52,398 nucleotides of DNA from Promethearchaeota archaeon (GTDB lineage: Archaea > Asgardarchaeota > Lokiarchaeia > Sigyniarchaeales > SOKP01): the NCBI GenBank assembly GCA_019057865.1, contig JAHLWP010000032.1:1-52398 (forward strand), in the 5' to 3' direction. Made by a program: the position numbers and the translations under genes. Of the stretch, positions 26,004 through 34,720 are shown piece by piece (position 1 is the first letter of the stretch; each line of letters opens with the position of its first letter). The notes beneath the pieces are model-generated. The model was not told where the DNA came from and did not search any database. It saw nothing but the letters and a program-made list of their open reading frames with translations.

Positions 26004-28052
26004 TTAAAGAATTTTGTAGTAATCTCTAATATAATACATTAATTCTATATATTGTTTTCCTTGTTCTGTTAAAAATATTTCAGTTGGATCATGACCATGA
26101 CCTATTCCAATATTAACTTCTATAAAATCTCTAAAAAATGATTTATTGTTTTTAAGATACTGAAATACAGCGTGGCGTTTAATACTTAAATAATCCGCTA
26201 AAGACTTATGTGTTATTTCTTGCCCTTGTTGTGATAATTTATAAATAGCATCTAAATATCTTTCATAGGATTCATTAACTTCTCTGTCTTTTTTTAATGG
26301 GTCTCCAATAGATTCTTTATAACGATAAAGTTTGAATCTTTTTTTAACAAGGTTATAATCATTAGTAATCTCTTTCATGTGAGCTTTATCGTAGATTTCT
26401 TCTAATAATTGTAGGTGAATAGATGAATAGTCCATAACTTTATGACAATTTTTACAAATATAACCTCCATTTTCGAATTCTAATGCCTTAGCAATCTCAG
26501 AACAAGTGTAAGCCTTATAATATAAGTGAGCCGCTGAATGTATATAACTACGTTGACTATCAAGAATATAAGGGTTTTCATGAAAATGATGTTCATCAAT
26601 ATGGTTAAAATCAAATCCAGGTAAATGTTCTTTAATATTAAACTCTCGGCATGTTGGACATTTTTCTTCATAAATTTGCTCAAAATTATATCTTTTTTTT
26701 AAAAATGAGATGATAGAATCTCTAGCAGATCGTTTCTTCTCTTTAGAAGAGTTTTTTGTCTTATGATAATTATTTACCGAAATTCTGATAAGGATATGAA
26801 TTAATTGTGCGGGAAGGGAAAAAATGTCTTTCCAATTGATAAGATGCTTAAAATAATTGTAATATTTACTATGTTTTATTTGATGATGAACTCGGCATAA
26901 AAGTATTACTTTATCGGATTCCATTTTTTTTATCAGTTTTTCCAAAAACTGAGGATCAGATCTGCTTTTTTGATACATTTGAAATATTTTTATTGCTGAA
27001 TATTCACTCTCTTTTTCTTTTGTTTCGTGGTGGTATTCTAAAGATGTCGACCTTACGCTGTCTGTATTTATTGATAGACCCTCTTCATAGCATTTGGGGC
27101 ATCTACCTCTTCCGTCTATGAAATAAAGTCCATCATATATGTGTTCGATCGTGTATAATTTTAACCTATGCCCGACAATACTTACATACTCTTGTTTTTC
27201 ATATCTTTCTGAAAGAGATCTATTGGACATTATCGGTAAGTCGTTGGGGAATTTTATTTTTAAAAAATGATAAATATCAGTAACGGATTTATAAAAATTA
27301 GTGAAAGCATGAAGAAGATCAATATTTCTTTTATACAAATCGTCTACTAAATGTTTAACAAAAAAATGAGCACCAATTTTCTTCGGAATTTTAGAATATG
27401 CAATTATTCCTCTTATCACGTTCACTAGATCGGAGAAATATTTGTTAAACTCATTTTCGTATTGATATGCCATTTTGTTGAGTATAGCAATTCTCTCTTG
27501 AGTCATTCCTTCGGGAAAACTTGTAGTGTTAAACTTTAGAACATTTTTCTTCAATAGTAGAACGAGCTCCAATGCTTTAAATTTTTTTTCTGTATTCCTT
27601 ATTAATTCAAAAAAATACAAAGAAACAATATTTTTAATTGTCTTAAATCCTGAGTCAAAACGAAATTCTATCCTTGAATACAATCGCTCAAAATATTTAT
27701 TATAAAGGCGAGAAATTTCATTGTATGTTTTTTTTGGAGGTAATCCTTTCATTAAACGGAGTTTTCTTTCTAATTTGGATGCAGAAATTTTTGGCATATT
27801 TTTATTTGCAATTATAACCGTATAAACGATAGTAGCAGCAATATTGAAAGGATTTGCATGTCTTTGGATTGTGAATTCATCACGTTCAGCTCGTAAAATA
27901 AATTCATCCAATATCTTTATGGATTTTAGCCATATGAACTCTTTTTGTTTTGAAGTGCATTCAATAAGATTGAGTAAATTTTTTAAATGGTTTATAGTTT
28001 TTTGGCGAAAGTTAGGAACATTAATATTGGATCTATTAGAATTTAGAGTCAT
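26004..28052 (-). CDS. TFIIB-like cyclin-box protein with two HNH-like zinc modules and HTH
   Basis: About 682 residues from ATG at 28052 (TTG at 28088 is the alternative, inside a duplicated sequence). Near the N terminus, HANPFNIAATIVYTVIIANK plus SASKLERKL and YNEISRLYNKYFERLY resemble the second cyclin repeat of TFIIB. Two zinc/HNH-like modules follow: CPKCYEEG (from C318), LEYHHE, LCRVHHQIKH; then CPTCREF (from C465), FDFNHIDEHHF and YICKNCHKVMDY. At the C terminus a winged-helix segment has THKSLADYLSIKRHAVFQYL. Each module has the C-x2-C plus HH/NH plus C-x2-C/H pattern of HNH nucleases, but activity is uncertain. No family is known to me with this order. Confidence 0.6.
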   Translation of the reverse strand: MTLNSNRSNINVPNFRQKTINHLKNLLNLIECTSKQKEFIWLKSIKILDEFILRAERDEFTIQRHANPFNIAATIVYTVIIANKNMPKISASKLERKLRLMKGLPPKKTYNEISRLYNKYFERLYSRIEFRFDSGFKTIKNIVSLYFFELIRNTEKKFKALELVLLLKKNVLKFNTTSFPEGMTQERIAILNKMAYQYENEFNKYFSDLVNVIRGIIAYSKIPKKIGAHFFVKHLVDDLYKRNIDLLHAFTNFYKSVTDIYHFLKIKFPNDLPIMSNRSLSERYEKQEYVSIVGHRLKLYTIEHIYDGLYFIDGRGRCPKCYEEGLSINTDSVRSTSLEYHHETKEKESEYSAIKIFQMYQKSRSDPQFLEKLIKKMESDKVILLCRVHHQIKHSKYYNYFKHLINWKDIFSLPAQLIHILIRISVNNYHKTKNSSKEKKRSARDSIISFLKKRYNFEQIYEEKCPTCREFNIKEHLPGFDFNHIDEHHFHENPYILDSQRSYIHSAAHLYYKAYTCSEIAKALEFENGGYICKNCHKVMDYSSIHLQLLEEIYDKAHMKEITNDYNLVKKRFKLYRYKESIGDPLKKDREVNESYERYLDAIYKLSQQGQEITHKSLADYLSIKRHAVFQYLKNNKSFFRDFIEVNIGIGHGHDPTEIFLTEQGKQYIELMYYIRDYYKIL

Positions 28053-28071
28053 TAAGTTTTTATTCTCTTTT

Positions 28072-28097
28072 AAATATAAAATTATCAATTAAACTTA
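28072..28097 (+). repeat. 26-bp exact direct repeat, copy 1
   Basis: AAATATAAAATTATCAATTA followed by AACTTA, identical to 33683-33708. It overlaps the upstream region of the cyclin-box/HNH gene (minus strand), whose TATA-like element it contains (minus strand, ATTTTATATTT). Confidence 0.75.
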
Positions 28098-28217
28098 AAT
28101 TTTAAAAAAAATATTCAATGAGAGATTAATTTTTAATAGAATAATAAGCTATATTTCACCACTAAATGCTTATCTTATTTATAAAGGAATTGACAAAAAA
28201 AATTACTGAAATTATAT

Positions 28218-29954
28218 ATGAATGAGGAAGAATTAAATTTATATTCTCTTTCGAAACTCACAATTAAAGAAATACTAATAGAAGAACAGCTTGAATATTT
28301 AGGAGAATTTCGCTTTCGCTCCTTTAAATTATATCTAACAAATCAAAAAGCTCTTAAAAGAAAATTAATTACAAGTAAAATTCTTGGAGCTTTTATATTT
28401 GGAATTTTACCAATTATACCTTTTCTCTCTTATTTTCAGATTCTAGAACATATTACTAGTGATCCTGCTTCAATACGAATAATTTTATTTGGGGGAAGTT
28501 TAATTTTTGGGGTATATTTTATACTCCAATTTTTTAATTTCTTTCTTATGACAGTTCTAAATATTACTAGAATAATGTCTGGAAGAATATTTGATTGGTA
28601 TAGAACATTACCGATATCAAGAGAAAAGCTAAAAAAATTGATTATATTAACAATTATACGCAGTTCAGATATTCCTCTCATCGTAATAACTTTTGCACTT
28701 CCCGTATTAATGTTCATAGGGACTCAAAATCTAATAATTGCTCTTGTGACCTTTGGTGTTTCAATTTTGAATACTATTTTTTCTTTTTGTGTAGTTGTTT
28801 TATTTGGTGAAAGACTAAATCGAATTTTAGATATTAATGAAAGTGGTTCGAAAAAAACAAATAAAATTCGATTAATAAACATGATTAGCTATATAATTAT
28901 TGTAATTGGAAGTATTTTTTTGATTCAATGGTCCTTTACTGCATTAGAGGGTTTCTTTGATTGGTTTGTAAGTATAAACTATAATTCAATCGTTATTCTT
29001 ATTCTAAGTATGATTCCTTTTCCGTTATCTTCAGGATATTTAATTTCATCATTTATTGCCCCCACCTATGTTCCTTTATATATATGGTACAATATATTGG
29101 TTGGGTCTGGGCTTTTTATAATTTTAATTTTCTTTGTTTATAATAAAGCTATAAAGGAAATTAAAAAGAGGGCTTCTTTAAAATTTAAAACAAGCTTCAA
29201 AAGTAATGTTTTTGATAAAGAATTAAAAATTAAATTTGACACTCCCGTTATAGCGTATATTCGAAAGGATCTGTTAATGACTTTTCGTGATCTTAAAACA
29301 TTTTTATCAGTGATAATGCCAATCGTACTCAGTTTTATTTTTATATTTATATATAATCTTACAAAAATTAGAGGGCAAACTCCCTTTGATATAGATTTAA
29401 TTTATAATTGGGCGGTAACACTTGCTTTTCAAATCTTAATTTCTGGTATGCTTGTTTTTAGTTTGTTAGATATAGGAGATACTGAAAATTCGGTTCTATC
29501 ATCATTGCCCCTCGTTCCTAGAGACCAAGCAAAAGCAAAACTACTCTTAATATCATTGATTCAGAATATCGCAATATTAGGACCTATTATAATGTATATA
29601 AATACTCCAAAATTTTTAGATGGAGTAATAACTGTACTGATTGTATTACCATTTGCCTTGATATTTATTTTTTTAATATTTGATATGCGCATTTATTTTT
29701 TTGGGAAATTGAAACATCATTATGTAATAGAAGAAGTTTTCCCAGAAAACAAAACAATCAAGCGAGTACTTATTTTCGGTGCAGGATATAGCTTATATTT
29801 CTTTATCTTAATTTTTGCGTTCTATATTTATTTAACTCAAGGAGTTATGGTTATGCTTATATCTTTATTTATGGTTGCTATGGTTTTTTTTATCATAGTA
29901 ATTTTGATCTTTTACAAAATGTTTCCTTTAATTACAAAAAGGAAAAAACCTTGA
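28218..29954 (+). CDS. ABC-type multi-pass permease (NosY-like)
   Basis: 578 residues with about twelve hydrophobic segments in two halves (roughly 55-210 and 355-575) and a soluble loop with basic residues in the middle, the plan of ABC-2 type permeases. The segment GRIFDWYRTLPISREKLKKL is typical of ABC-2 exporters: the coupling helix region after TM2, repeated as SVLSSLPLVPRDQAKAKLL in the second half. It ends with KRKKP, and its stop overlaps the TTG start of the next gene. With the beta-helix/ATPase fusion downstream it makes a NosDFY-like exporter. Substrate unknown. Confidence 0.72.
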   Translation: MNEEELNLYSLSKLTIKEILIEEQLEYLGEFRFRSFKLYLTNQKALKRKLITSKILGAFIFGILPIIPFLSYFQILEHITSDPASIRIILFGGSLIFGVYFILQFFNFFLMTVLNITRIMSGRIFDWYRTLPISREKLKKLIILTIIRSSDIPLIVITFALPVLMFIGTQNLIIALVTFGVSILNTIFSFCVVVLFGERLNRILDINESGSKKTNKIRLINMISYIIIVIGSIFLIQWSFTALEGFFDWFVSINYNSIVILILSMIPFPLSSGYLISSFIAPTYVPLYIWYNILVGSGLFIILIFFVYNKAIKEIKKRASLKFKTSFKSNVFDKELKIKFDTPVIAYIRKDLLMTFRDLKTFLSVIMPIVLSFIFIFIYNLTKIRGQTPFDIDLIYNWAVTLAFQILISGMLVFSLLDIGDTENSVLSSLPLVPRDQAKAKLLLISLIQNIAILGPIIMYINTPKFLDGVITVLIVLPFALIFIFLIFDMRIYFFGKLKHHYVIEEVFPENKTIKRVLIFGAGYSLYFFILIFAFYIYLTQGVMVMLISLFMVAMVFFIIVILIFYKMFPLITKRKKP

Positions 29955-30580
29955 TTAAACATTTAAGCAAAGGATACCAAGCAGGGGACACAAAACAATC
30001 TTGGGCTTCAATATTTATATTAATGATTCTTCATTTTGGACTAAATTTTTTTATATGGTTTACACCTTATCCTATATTTCTACATTCTCTTTATGAGAAT
30101 CAAATTGTAAATGAAATATACAAATTTCTCAACATCTTAAATATTAATTTTATTTATGTTCTGTTATTGATCATCATTGTTAAAAGTGTTATAGAGAATC
30201 CAAAAAGAAAAAAAATAATTGGGCAAGATTTGGATAACATAGGATTTAAGTCGAAAAAAATTTTATCAAAAAAAATCATCTGGAGTGTTTTTTCTGCATA
30301 TATTATTTTTTCTTTTAATTTTTTATTATTTCTGTTATTAATCTTACAATCATCTCCTATACCTTTAAGATTTACAGGATTGTCTGCAATATTGGATTTT
30401 ATTTATTTCTACTGGCAAGAAGTAGCTTTTGGAGGTATAATATTAACAATTCTTTTAAGAAATTTTAAAGTTAAAGATACAATTATTCCATATGCTTTAA
30501 TAATTTCACTGTACCAACTTATTTCTTTACTTATTTATAATATAAATTATATACTCTCAGAATATTATCTCTCTCTCTGA
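29951..30580 (+). CDS. Degenerate CPBP-like membrane protein, truncated by in-frame TGA
   Basis: 209 residues from a TTG (TTGA overlap with the permease stop). About six hydrophobic segments. YWQEVAFGGIILTILLRNF resembles motif 1 of CPBP intramembrane proteases (EExxFRG), but the pair EE is QE and R is G; the second-motif His is also missing in the IISLYQLISLLIYN region. It is therefore probably an inactive relative. The frame stops at TGA (30578-30580) and is open again for 43 codons in the same frame. See the next entry. Confidence 0.55.
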   Translation: MIKHLSKGYQAGDTKQSWASIFILMILHFGLNFFIWFTPYPIFLHSLYENQIVNEIYKFLNILNINFIYVLLLIIIVKSVIENPKRKKIIGQDLDNIGFKSKKILSKKIIWSVFSAYIIFSFNFLLFLLLILQSSPIPLRFTGLSAILDFIYFYWQEVAFGGIILTILLRNFKVKDTIIPYALIISLYQLISLLIYNINYILSEYYLSL

Positions 30581-30712
30581 CTTTATTTTTACTTACTATT
30601 CTTAATGCTAATATTTACTTATTTATTTATTAAAACAAATAATGTCATATTAGGATTTATTGCAGCTCTAATAGTAAATATTATATTGATATCTCTACTT
30701 TTATTAAGTTAA
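30578..30712 (+). pseudogene. In-frame continuation of the CPBP-like gene beyond TGA
   Basis: After TGA the same frame runs on to TAA at 30710-30712. It encodes a hydrophobic stretch (LMLIFTYLFIKTNN, then VILGFIAALIVNIILISLL) matching the C-terminal helix pair of CPBP proteins (Y-x-K/R-T-x-N...A-x-x-x-N), again without the motif-3 His. A run of CT dinucleotides lies just before the TGA. A nonsense change in a decaying gene is the simplest reading; UGA recoding or a sequence error is possible. Confidence 0.5.
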
Positions 30713-30841
30713 TTAGAAATACCAATTTTTCCTATAATATTATAAGAAAAGAAAATATTCGTAAGTTTTAGATGATTACCTCAATTAAAAAAAAATTATC
30801 GTTACACGTATAATAGGCTATAATTTCTTGTCAAAAATAAA

Positions 30842-33541
30842 ATGAGAAAAATTACAATCATAAAATCAATTATAATAACCTTAGGAGTTATTTTCGCTAT
30901 ATCAACTATAATTAACATTAATCTCAATTTTGATGCAGAAATTAACAATAAAAGTTCGGAATATAGCGATGATATTAATATTGATGACGAAAATCTAAAA
31001 ATCTCAAAAGTATCAGAAAAAATTCACATAATTGGTAATTCTGGATGGGTTGATTTCAAAAATGCGGGAAATTGTACTGGTTCAGGAACTTATTCCGATC
31101 CTTATGTCATAGAGGATTTGGTAATTGATGGTAAAGGTTTGGGAAGTTGCATCTGGATTGAAAATTCCAGCGTATATTTTAAGATTGAAAATTGTACTCT
31201 CTACAATTCAGGAGTAGATTGGATTGATGCGGGTATTAAACTACAATTAGTTAGTAATGGAGTATTATTCAATAATACCGTAAATAATAACGATGAAATT
31301 GGGATATATTTAAGCGATAGTAATAATAACACCATATCGGGAAACACCGCAAATAACAACGGCCTTTCTGGAATATATTTATTTAACAATCATAGTAATA
31401 ACATTACGGGAAACACTGCAAATAATAATGATTGGTGGGGGATATATGTAGCTGGAAGTAATAATAACATTTCGGGAAACACTGCAAGCTACAATGGCAA
31501 TTATGGGATAATTATACAAGGAAGTGATAATAACATTTCCGGAAATATCGCAAATTATAATTATGGGGATGGGATTTTCTTAGAAGGTAGTAATAACACC
31601 GTTTCGGGAAATGCCCTAAACAATAACAATTGGTATGGAATTTATTTATATTATAGTGATTATAACATGATTTCGGGTAATATTATGAATGATTGTGCGT
31701 TAAAAATATCTGGTGGGTTTGAAGAACTATGTTCCCATGAAATAGATACTACAAATCTAGTGAATGGTAAACCTTTATATTATTACACCAATGAACTAAA
31801 TTTAGGAACCAATAATTTTACGAATGCTGGGCAAGTTATATTGATAAATTGTAGTGATTCGTTAATATCAAACTTAAACGTTTCTTATAGTGGAGGAATA
31901 TCATTACACTATTGTAAAAAAAACACTCTCTCAAATAACACCGTAAATAACAACAATGGAGATGGGATATTTTTAAGTGGTAGCGATAATAATACCGTTT
32001 CAGGAAACAATGCTAATAATAATGAGTATTCTGGGATAACTTTAGGTGTTAGCAATAACAACATCCTCTCAGGAAACAACGTAAGTTACAACGGCGACAA
32101 TGGGATAATTTTAGGTTCTAGTTATAATAATACCGTTTCAGGAAACAATGCACATAATAATGAATATTCTGGGATAACTTTAGATTCTAGTTATAATAAT
32201 ATCGTTTTAGGAAACAATGCAAATAATAATGAATATTCTGGGATAACTTTAGGTTTTAGCAATAACAACATCCTTTCGGAAAACACCGCAAATAACAACG
32301 GCTTTTGTGGAATAGCTTTTTTTCATTGTGATTACAACATTATTTCGGAAACCACTGTAAAAAGCAACACTTATGGAATAGGTTTATATGATTGTGATTA
32401 TAACCTTATTTCTGGTAATATAATTAATGATAATTCAATTGGCATTATATTAATTGATTCCAATTACAATTATGTGGTAAAAAACTCTTTCAGAGACAAT
32501 TCGATGGATATTGTAGAAGAAAATTGTGAGGGTAATTATTTTGGATATAATATTAATCCTTTTGAAATTGTAATGTTAATGATATTGATTCCCATTATTA
32601 TAACAACAATCACGACTGGAATTCTAATACTTACAAAAAGATATGTTAAACATCAATCGGAAAGAGAGAGAAAAGATAGAACAGAGAGAAGAGAAACAAT
32701 AGAAGCGATAGAAGAGATTAAAGCAAAAGATTTAGTAAACGGAAAAATGTCCGATAATAAAGTTATAGTCGTTAAAGGCTTAAAAAAATACTTTGGAAAG
32801 GTTAAAGCTGTAAATGGCATCTCATTTGATGTTCGTCAAGGAGAAGTTTTTTGTCTTTTAGGACCGAATGGTGCGGGAAAAACAACTACCATAAAATTAC
32901 TCCTTGGTTTCCTTGTGCCAAACGGAGGTGAAATGAGCGTTCTTGGATTAAATCCTGAACTTGACGATGTTCAAATTAAACAACGCGTAGGATATGTTTC
33001 AGAAGAACCCTTAAAATTCAAGGCACTAACACCCAAAGATTTATTTAATTTTATAGCATCAATTAGGGGATTAGATAAAAATACGACCGTTAAACTGATA
33101 AAAGAATATTTGGAGAGTTTCGAAATAAATGAATTCTATGATCAACTTATTGCTTCTTTATCGCATGGTAATAAACAAAAATTACAAATAATCATTTCCA
33201 TATTACATCAGCCAGATTTACTTATTTTGGATGAGCCAATTGCCGGACTTGATCCTAAATCTGTAAAGATTGTAAAATCAATATTGAAGCTTCATACTCA
33301 AAAAGGCGGCTCCGTCTTACTCTCTACGCATATAATGGAAATAGCTGAAGAATTATGTGATCGAATTGGGATCCTACATAAAGGTGAAATGGTTGGAATT
33401 GGAACAATGGAAGAACTCTGCCAACAAGCTGACAAAATTGGTGCGAATTTAGAGAATGTATTTTTGCGTCTTACTGAACAAGATACCTCTGTAAATGAGA
33501 TTTTGAAAAAATTGCGAGAATTTTTCAAAAAGAAAAGTTAA
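30842..33541 (+). CDS. NosD-type beta-helix fused to ABC ATPase
   Basis: 899 residues in one open frame. An N-terminal hydrophobic signal or anchor (about 5-27) is followed by GSGTYSDPYVIEDL and about 20 short beta-helix coils with repeated NNT(I/V)SGN(T/N)ANNN, the NosD/CASH pattern, including the NosD insert TTNLVNGKPLYYY. Next a transmembrane helix (574-600) and a charged linker, then a complete ABC ATPase: Walker A GPNGAGKT (674-681), degenerate signature LSHGN (773-777), Walker B LLILDEP with D797/E798, and STHIMEIAE. The topology is beta-helix outside, ATPase inside. ATG at 32747 in frame could yield a free ATPase. The adjacent permease completes the set. Confidence 0.82.
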   Translation: MRKITIIKSIIITLGVIFAISTIININLNFDAEINNKSSEYSDDINIDDENLKISKVSEKIHIIGNSGWVDFKNAGNCTGSGTYSDPYVIEDLVIDGKGLGSCIWIENSSVYFKIENCTLYNSGVDWIDAGIKLQLVSNGVLFNNTVNNNDEIGIYLSDSNNNTISGNTANNNGLSGIYLFNNHSNNITGNTANNNDWWGIYVAGSNNNISGNTASYNGNYGIIIQGSDNNISGNIANYNYGDGIFLEGSNNTVSGNALNNNNWYGIYLYYSDYNMISGNIMNDCALKISGGFEELCSHEIDTTNLVNGKPLYYYTNELNLGTNNFTNAGQVILINCSDSLISNLNVSYSGGISLHYCKKNTLSNNTVNNNNGDGIFLSGSDNNTVSGNNANNNEYSGITLGVSNNNILSGNNVSYNGDNGIILGSSYNNTVSGNNAHNNEYSGITLDSSYNNIVLGNNANNNEYSGITLGFSNNNILSENTANNNGFCGIAFFHCDYNIISETTVKSNTYGIGLYDCDYNLISGNIINDNSIGIILIDSNYNYVVKNSFRDNSMDIVEENCEGNYFGYNINPFEIVMLMILIPIIITTITTGILILTKRYVKHQSERERKDRTERRETIEAIEEIKAKDLVNGKMSDNKVIVVKGLKKYFGKVKAVNGISFDVRQGEVFCLLGPNGAGKTTTIKLLLGFLVPNGGEMSVLGLNPELDDVQIKQRVGYVSEEPLKFKALTPKDLFNFIASIRGLDKNTTVKLIKEYLESFEINEFYDQLIASLSHGNKQKLQIIISILHQPDLLILDEPIAGLDPKSVKIVKSILKLHTQKGGSVLLSTHIMEIAEELCDRIGILHKGEMVGIGTMEELCQQADKIGANLENVFLRLTEQDTSVNEILKKLREFFKKKS

Positions 33542-33550
33542 TAAGTAATA

Positions 33551-33570
33551 AAAAAGCAAAAAAGCTTTTT
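33551..33570 (+). terminator. Hairpin with T run after the NosD-ABC gene
   Basis: AAAAAGC and GCTTTTT pair over seven bases around a six-A loop, 10 bases after the stop codon, ending in five T. It reads as a rho-independent-like terminator for the exporter operon. Confidence 0.45.
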
Positions 33571-33628
33571 CTTCTATGTTATATATAGTATGTTTTTGTC
33601 AGTAATATACTAATTTTCATCTTATTCT

Positions 33629-33643
33629 AAGGTTAATAACCTT
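33629..33643 (+). repeat. Perfect 6-bp hairpin
   Basis: AAGGTT-AAT-AACCTT. It is 17 bases from the next hairpin. Confidence 0.5.
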
Positions 33644-33660
33644 CTATGATTTGTTTTTCC

Positions 33661-33679
33661 AGGATATTAACAATATCCT
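33661..33679 (+). repeat. Perfect 8-bp hairpin
   Basis: AGGATATT-AAC-AATATCCT, a stem of eight with a three-base loop; it could be an operator or RNA hairpin. The 26-bp repeat begins four bases later. Confidence 0.5.
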
Positions 33680-33682
33680 TTC

Positions 33683-33708
33683 AAATATAAAATTATCAAT
33701 TAAACTTA
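33683..33708 (+). repeat. 26-bp exact direct repeat, copy 2
   Basis: Identical to 28072-28097; identity stops at both ends. Here it is not next to a called gene start. Confidence 0.75.
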
Positions 33709-33880
33709 GCTCGATTTACCTTAATGAATCAAGGATGAAAAAAGATATTAAAGATCTTTACAATATAATTAGAGAACAATCTTTAAAAGTGGTACAAATT
33801 TAGCTTCTAATATCCGAAAATTATTTAAACTTGATGAATCCAAGATAAAATTAATGAATCTAAGATTAAAAAGGAATTTT

Positions 33881-33890
33881 TTAAATATAT
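33881..33890 (+). promoter_or_regulatory. TATA box for a leaderless transcript
   Basis: TTAAATATAT lies about 26 bases before the GTG start at 33910, with no ribosome site between, as for leaderless archaeal genes. Confidence 0.5.
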
Positions 33891-33909
33891 TTAAGATATA
33901 TTATTATTT

Positions 33910-34473
33910 GTGGTTGTAATTAAGAATTTTGAGTGGATATTACCACTTAGTTGCGGATTCATGGCACTCTTAGCAATATTTGCTCCTGCAGCTTATTACG
34001 TTGGGCAGAATGGACGCTTAATTTTATGGATGTGGGGTTGGTATGATAGAGTAGGAATATGGGATTTCGGTATGGAAAGCCGATTTATTCCTGATGTATT
34101 AATCCTCAACGTAGGAATTTTTTGTATATCATTAATAGTAATTAGTGCATCCGTATTCATAATTAGTAGCATTTTAACAGCTTTTAGGAAAAGTGATAGA
34201 GCTTTCAACAAAGCAGTTATAATATGGTTTTTTAGTGGAATTTTGCTTATTATAGCACCAATTTTTTGGATGGTGATGTATCAAATTTTTCCACCATTTC
34301 CCGCTATCGGTGGTGGGCCCAATCTTAGTTTTTGGAACGAATATAGTCCTGGATATGCAGTCATTGTCCCAATTGTCGTTGGAGCATTATCGTGCGGAGG
34401 GATAATCCTATTTAAGATAAAAAAGATATTCTTCACCGGAAAAGCTAAATATATAAAAGCTAAAGTCCAATAG
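33910..34473 (+). CDS. Four-helix membrane protein
   Basis: 187 residues with a GTG start. Hydrophobic segments at about 7-27, 47-70, 90-120 and 150-168, and a basic tail (KYIKAKVQ). Between the first two helices lies a Trp/Arg-rich stretch (LWMWGWYDRVGIW); a Pro-rich external loop follows the third. No known motif. It resembles small multi-pass proteins of unknown role common in Asgard genomes. A TATA box at 33881 supports the GTG start. Confidence 0.6.
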   Translation: MVVIKNFEWILPLSCGFMALLAIFAPAAYYVGQNGRLILWMWGWYDRVGIWDFGMESRFIPDVLILNVGIFCISLIVISASVFIISSILTAFRKSDRAFNKAVIIWFFSGILLIIAPIFWMVMYQIFPPFPAIGGGPNLSFWNEYSPGYAVIVPIVVGALSCGGIILFKIKKIFFTGKAKYIKAKVQ

Positions 34474-34580
34474 ATCCTTTTCTTTGTTGTTTTTAAAAAT
34501 GTTCTTCTTCAATTATTACATCTTAGACCTTGTTGCCCTTAAAAGATAAAATCCAAAAAAGGCAATTACTTTAGATGTAC

Positions 34581-34703
34581 CTAAGAATCAAACTCTTCTA
34601 AGGTTTTAGCCCAAGTTATTTTAGCTAATTCAATTATTTTCTCTTGTTTTGCTACTAATTCTTTTTTAATAAGTTTTGATTTACTACGTTTAGATTGTGG
34701 CAT
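34581..34703 (-). CDS. Small basic protein of 40 residues after the MoxR gene
   Basis: ATG at 34703 to TAG at 34581. It starts MPQSKRSKSKLIKKELVAKQ and continues with a helix ending ITWAKTLEEFDS. The N terminus is very basic, the C terminus acidic. It lies 17 bases after the MoxR-type ATPase stop on the same strand, so it probably shares its transcript. No family is recognised. It may be a small partner of the ATPase. Confidence 0.5.
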   Translation of the reverse strand: MPQSKRSKSKLIKKELVAKQEKIIELAKITWAKTLEEFDS

Positions 34704-34720
34704 ATTTCTTACTTGTATCT

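Larger units (their letters stand above)
33542..33909 (+). other. 368-base structured intergenic region
   Basis: No gene is called. It contains a hairpin with T run (33551-33570), two perfect hairpins (33629-33643 and 33661-33679), copy 2 of the 26-bp repeat (33683-33708) and three related TGAATC-AAGAT-AAA stretches (about 33724, 33836, 33854). A plus-strand frame open over about 60 codons ends in TAG near 33801 but has no good start. Confidence 0.5.

Noticed and set aside
30578..30580. Selenocysteine codon
   Set aside because: The protein is a hydrophobic CPBP relative with lost catalytic residues, where a redox-active residue makes little sense; a nonsense change is simpler.
33607..33801. 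A 60-codon open frame ending ...REQSLKVVQI
   Set aside because: No start codon or ribosome site at a sensible place; it runs through hairpins and the 26-bp repeat, so it is probably chance.
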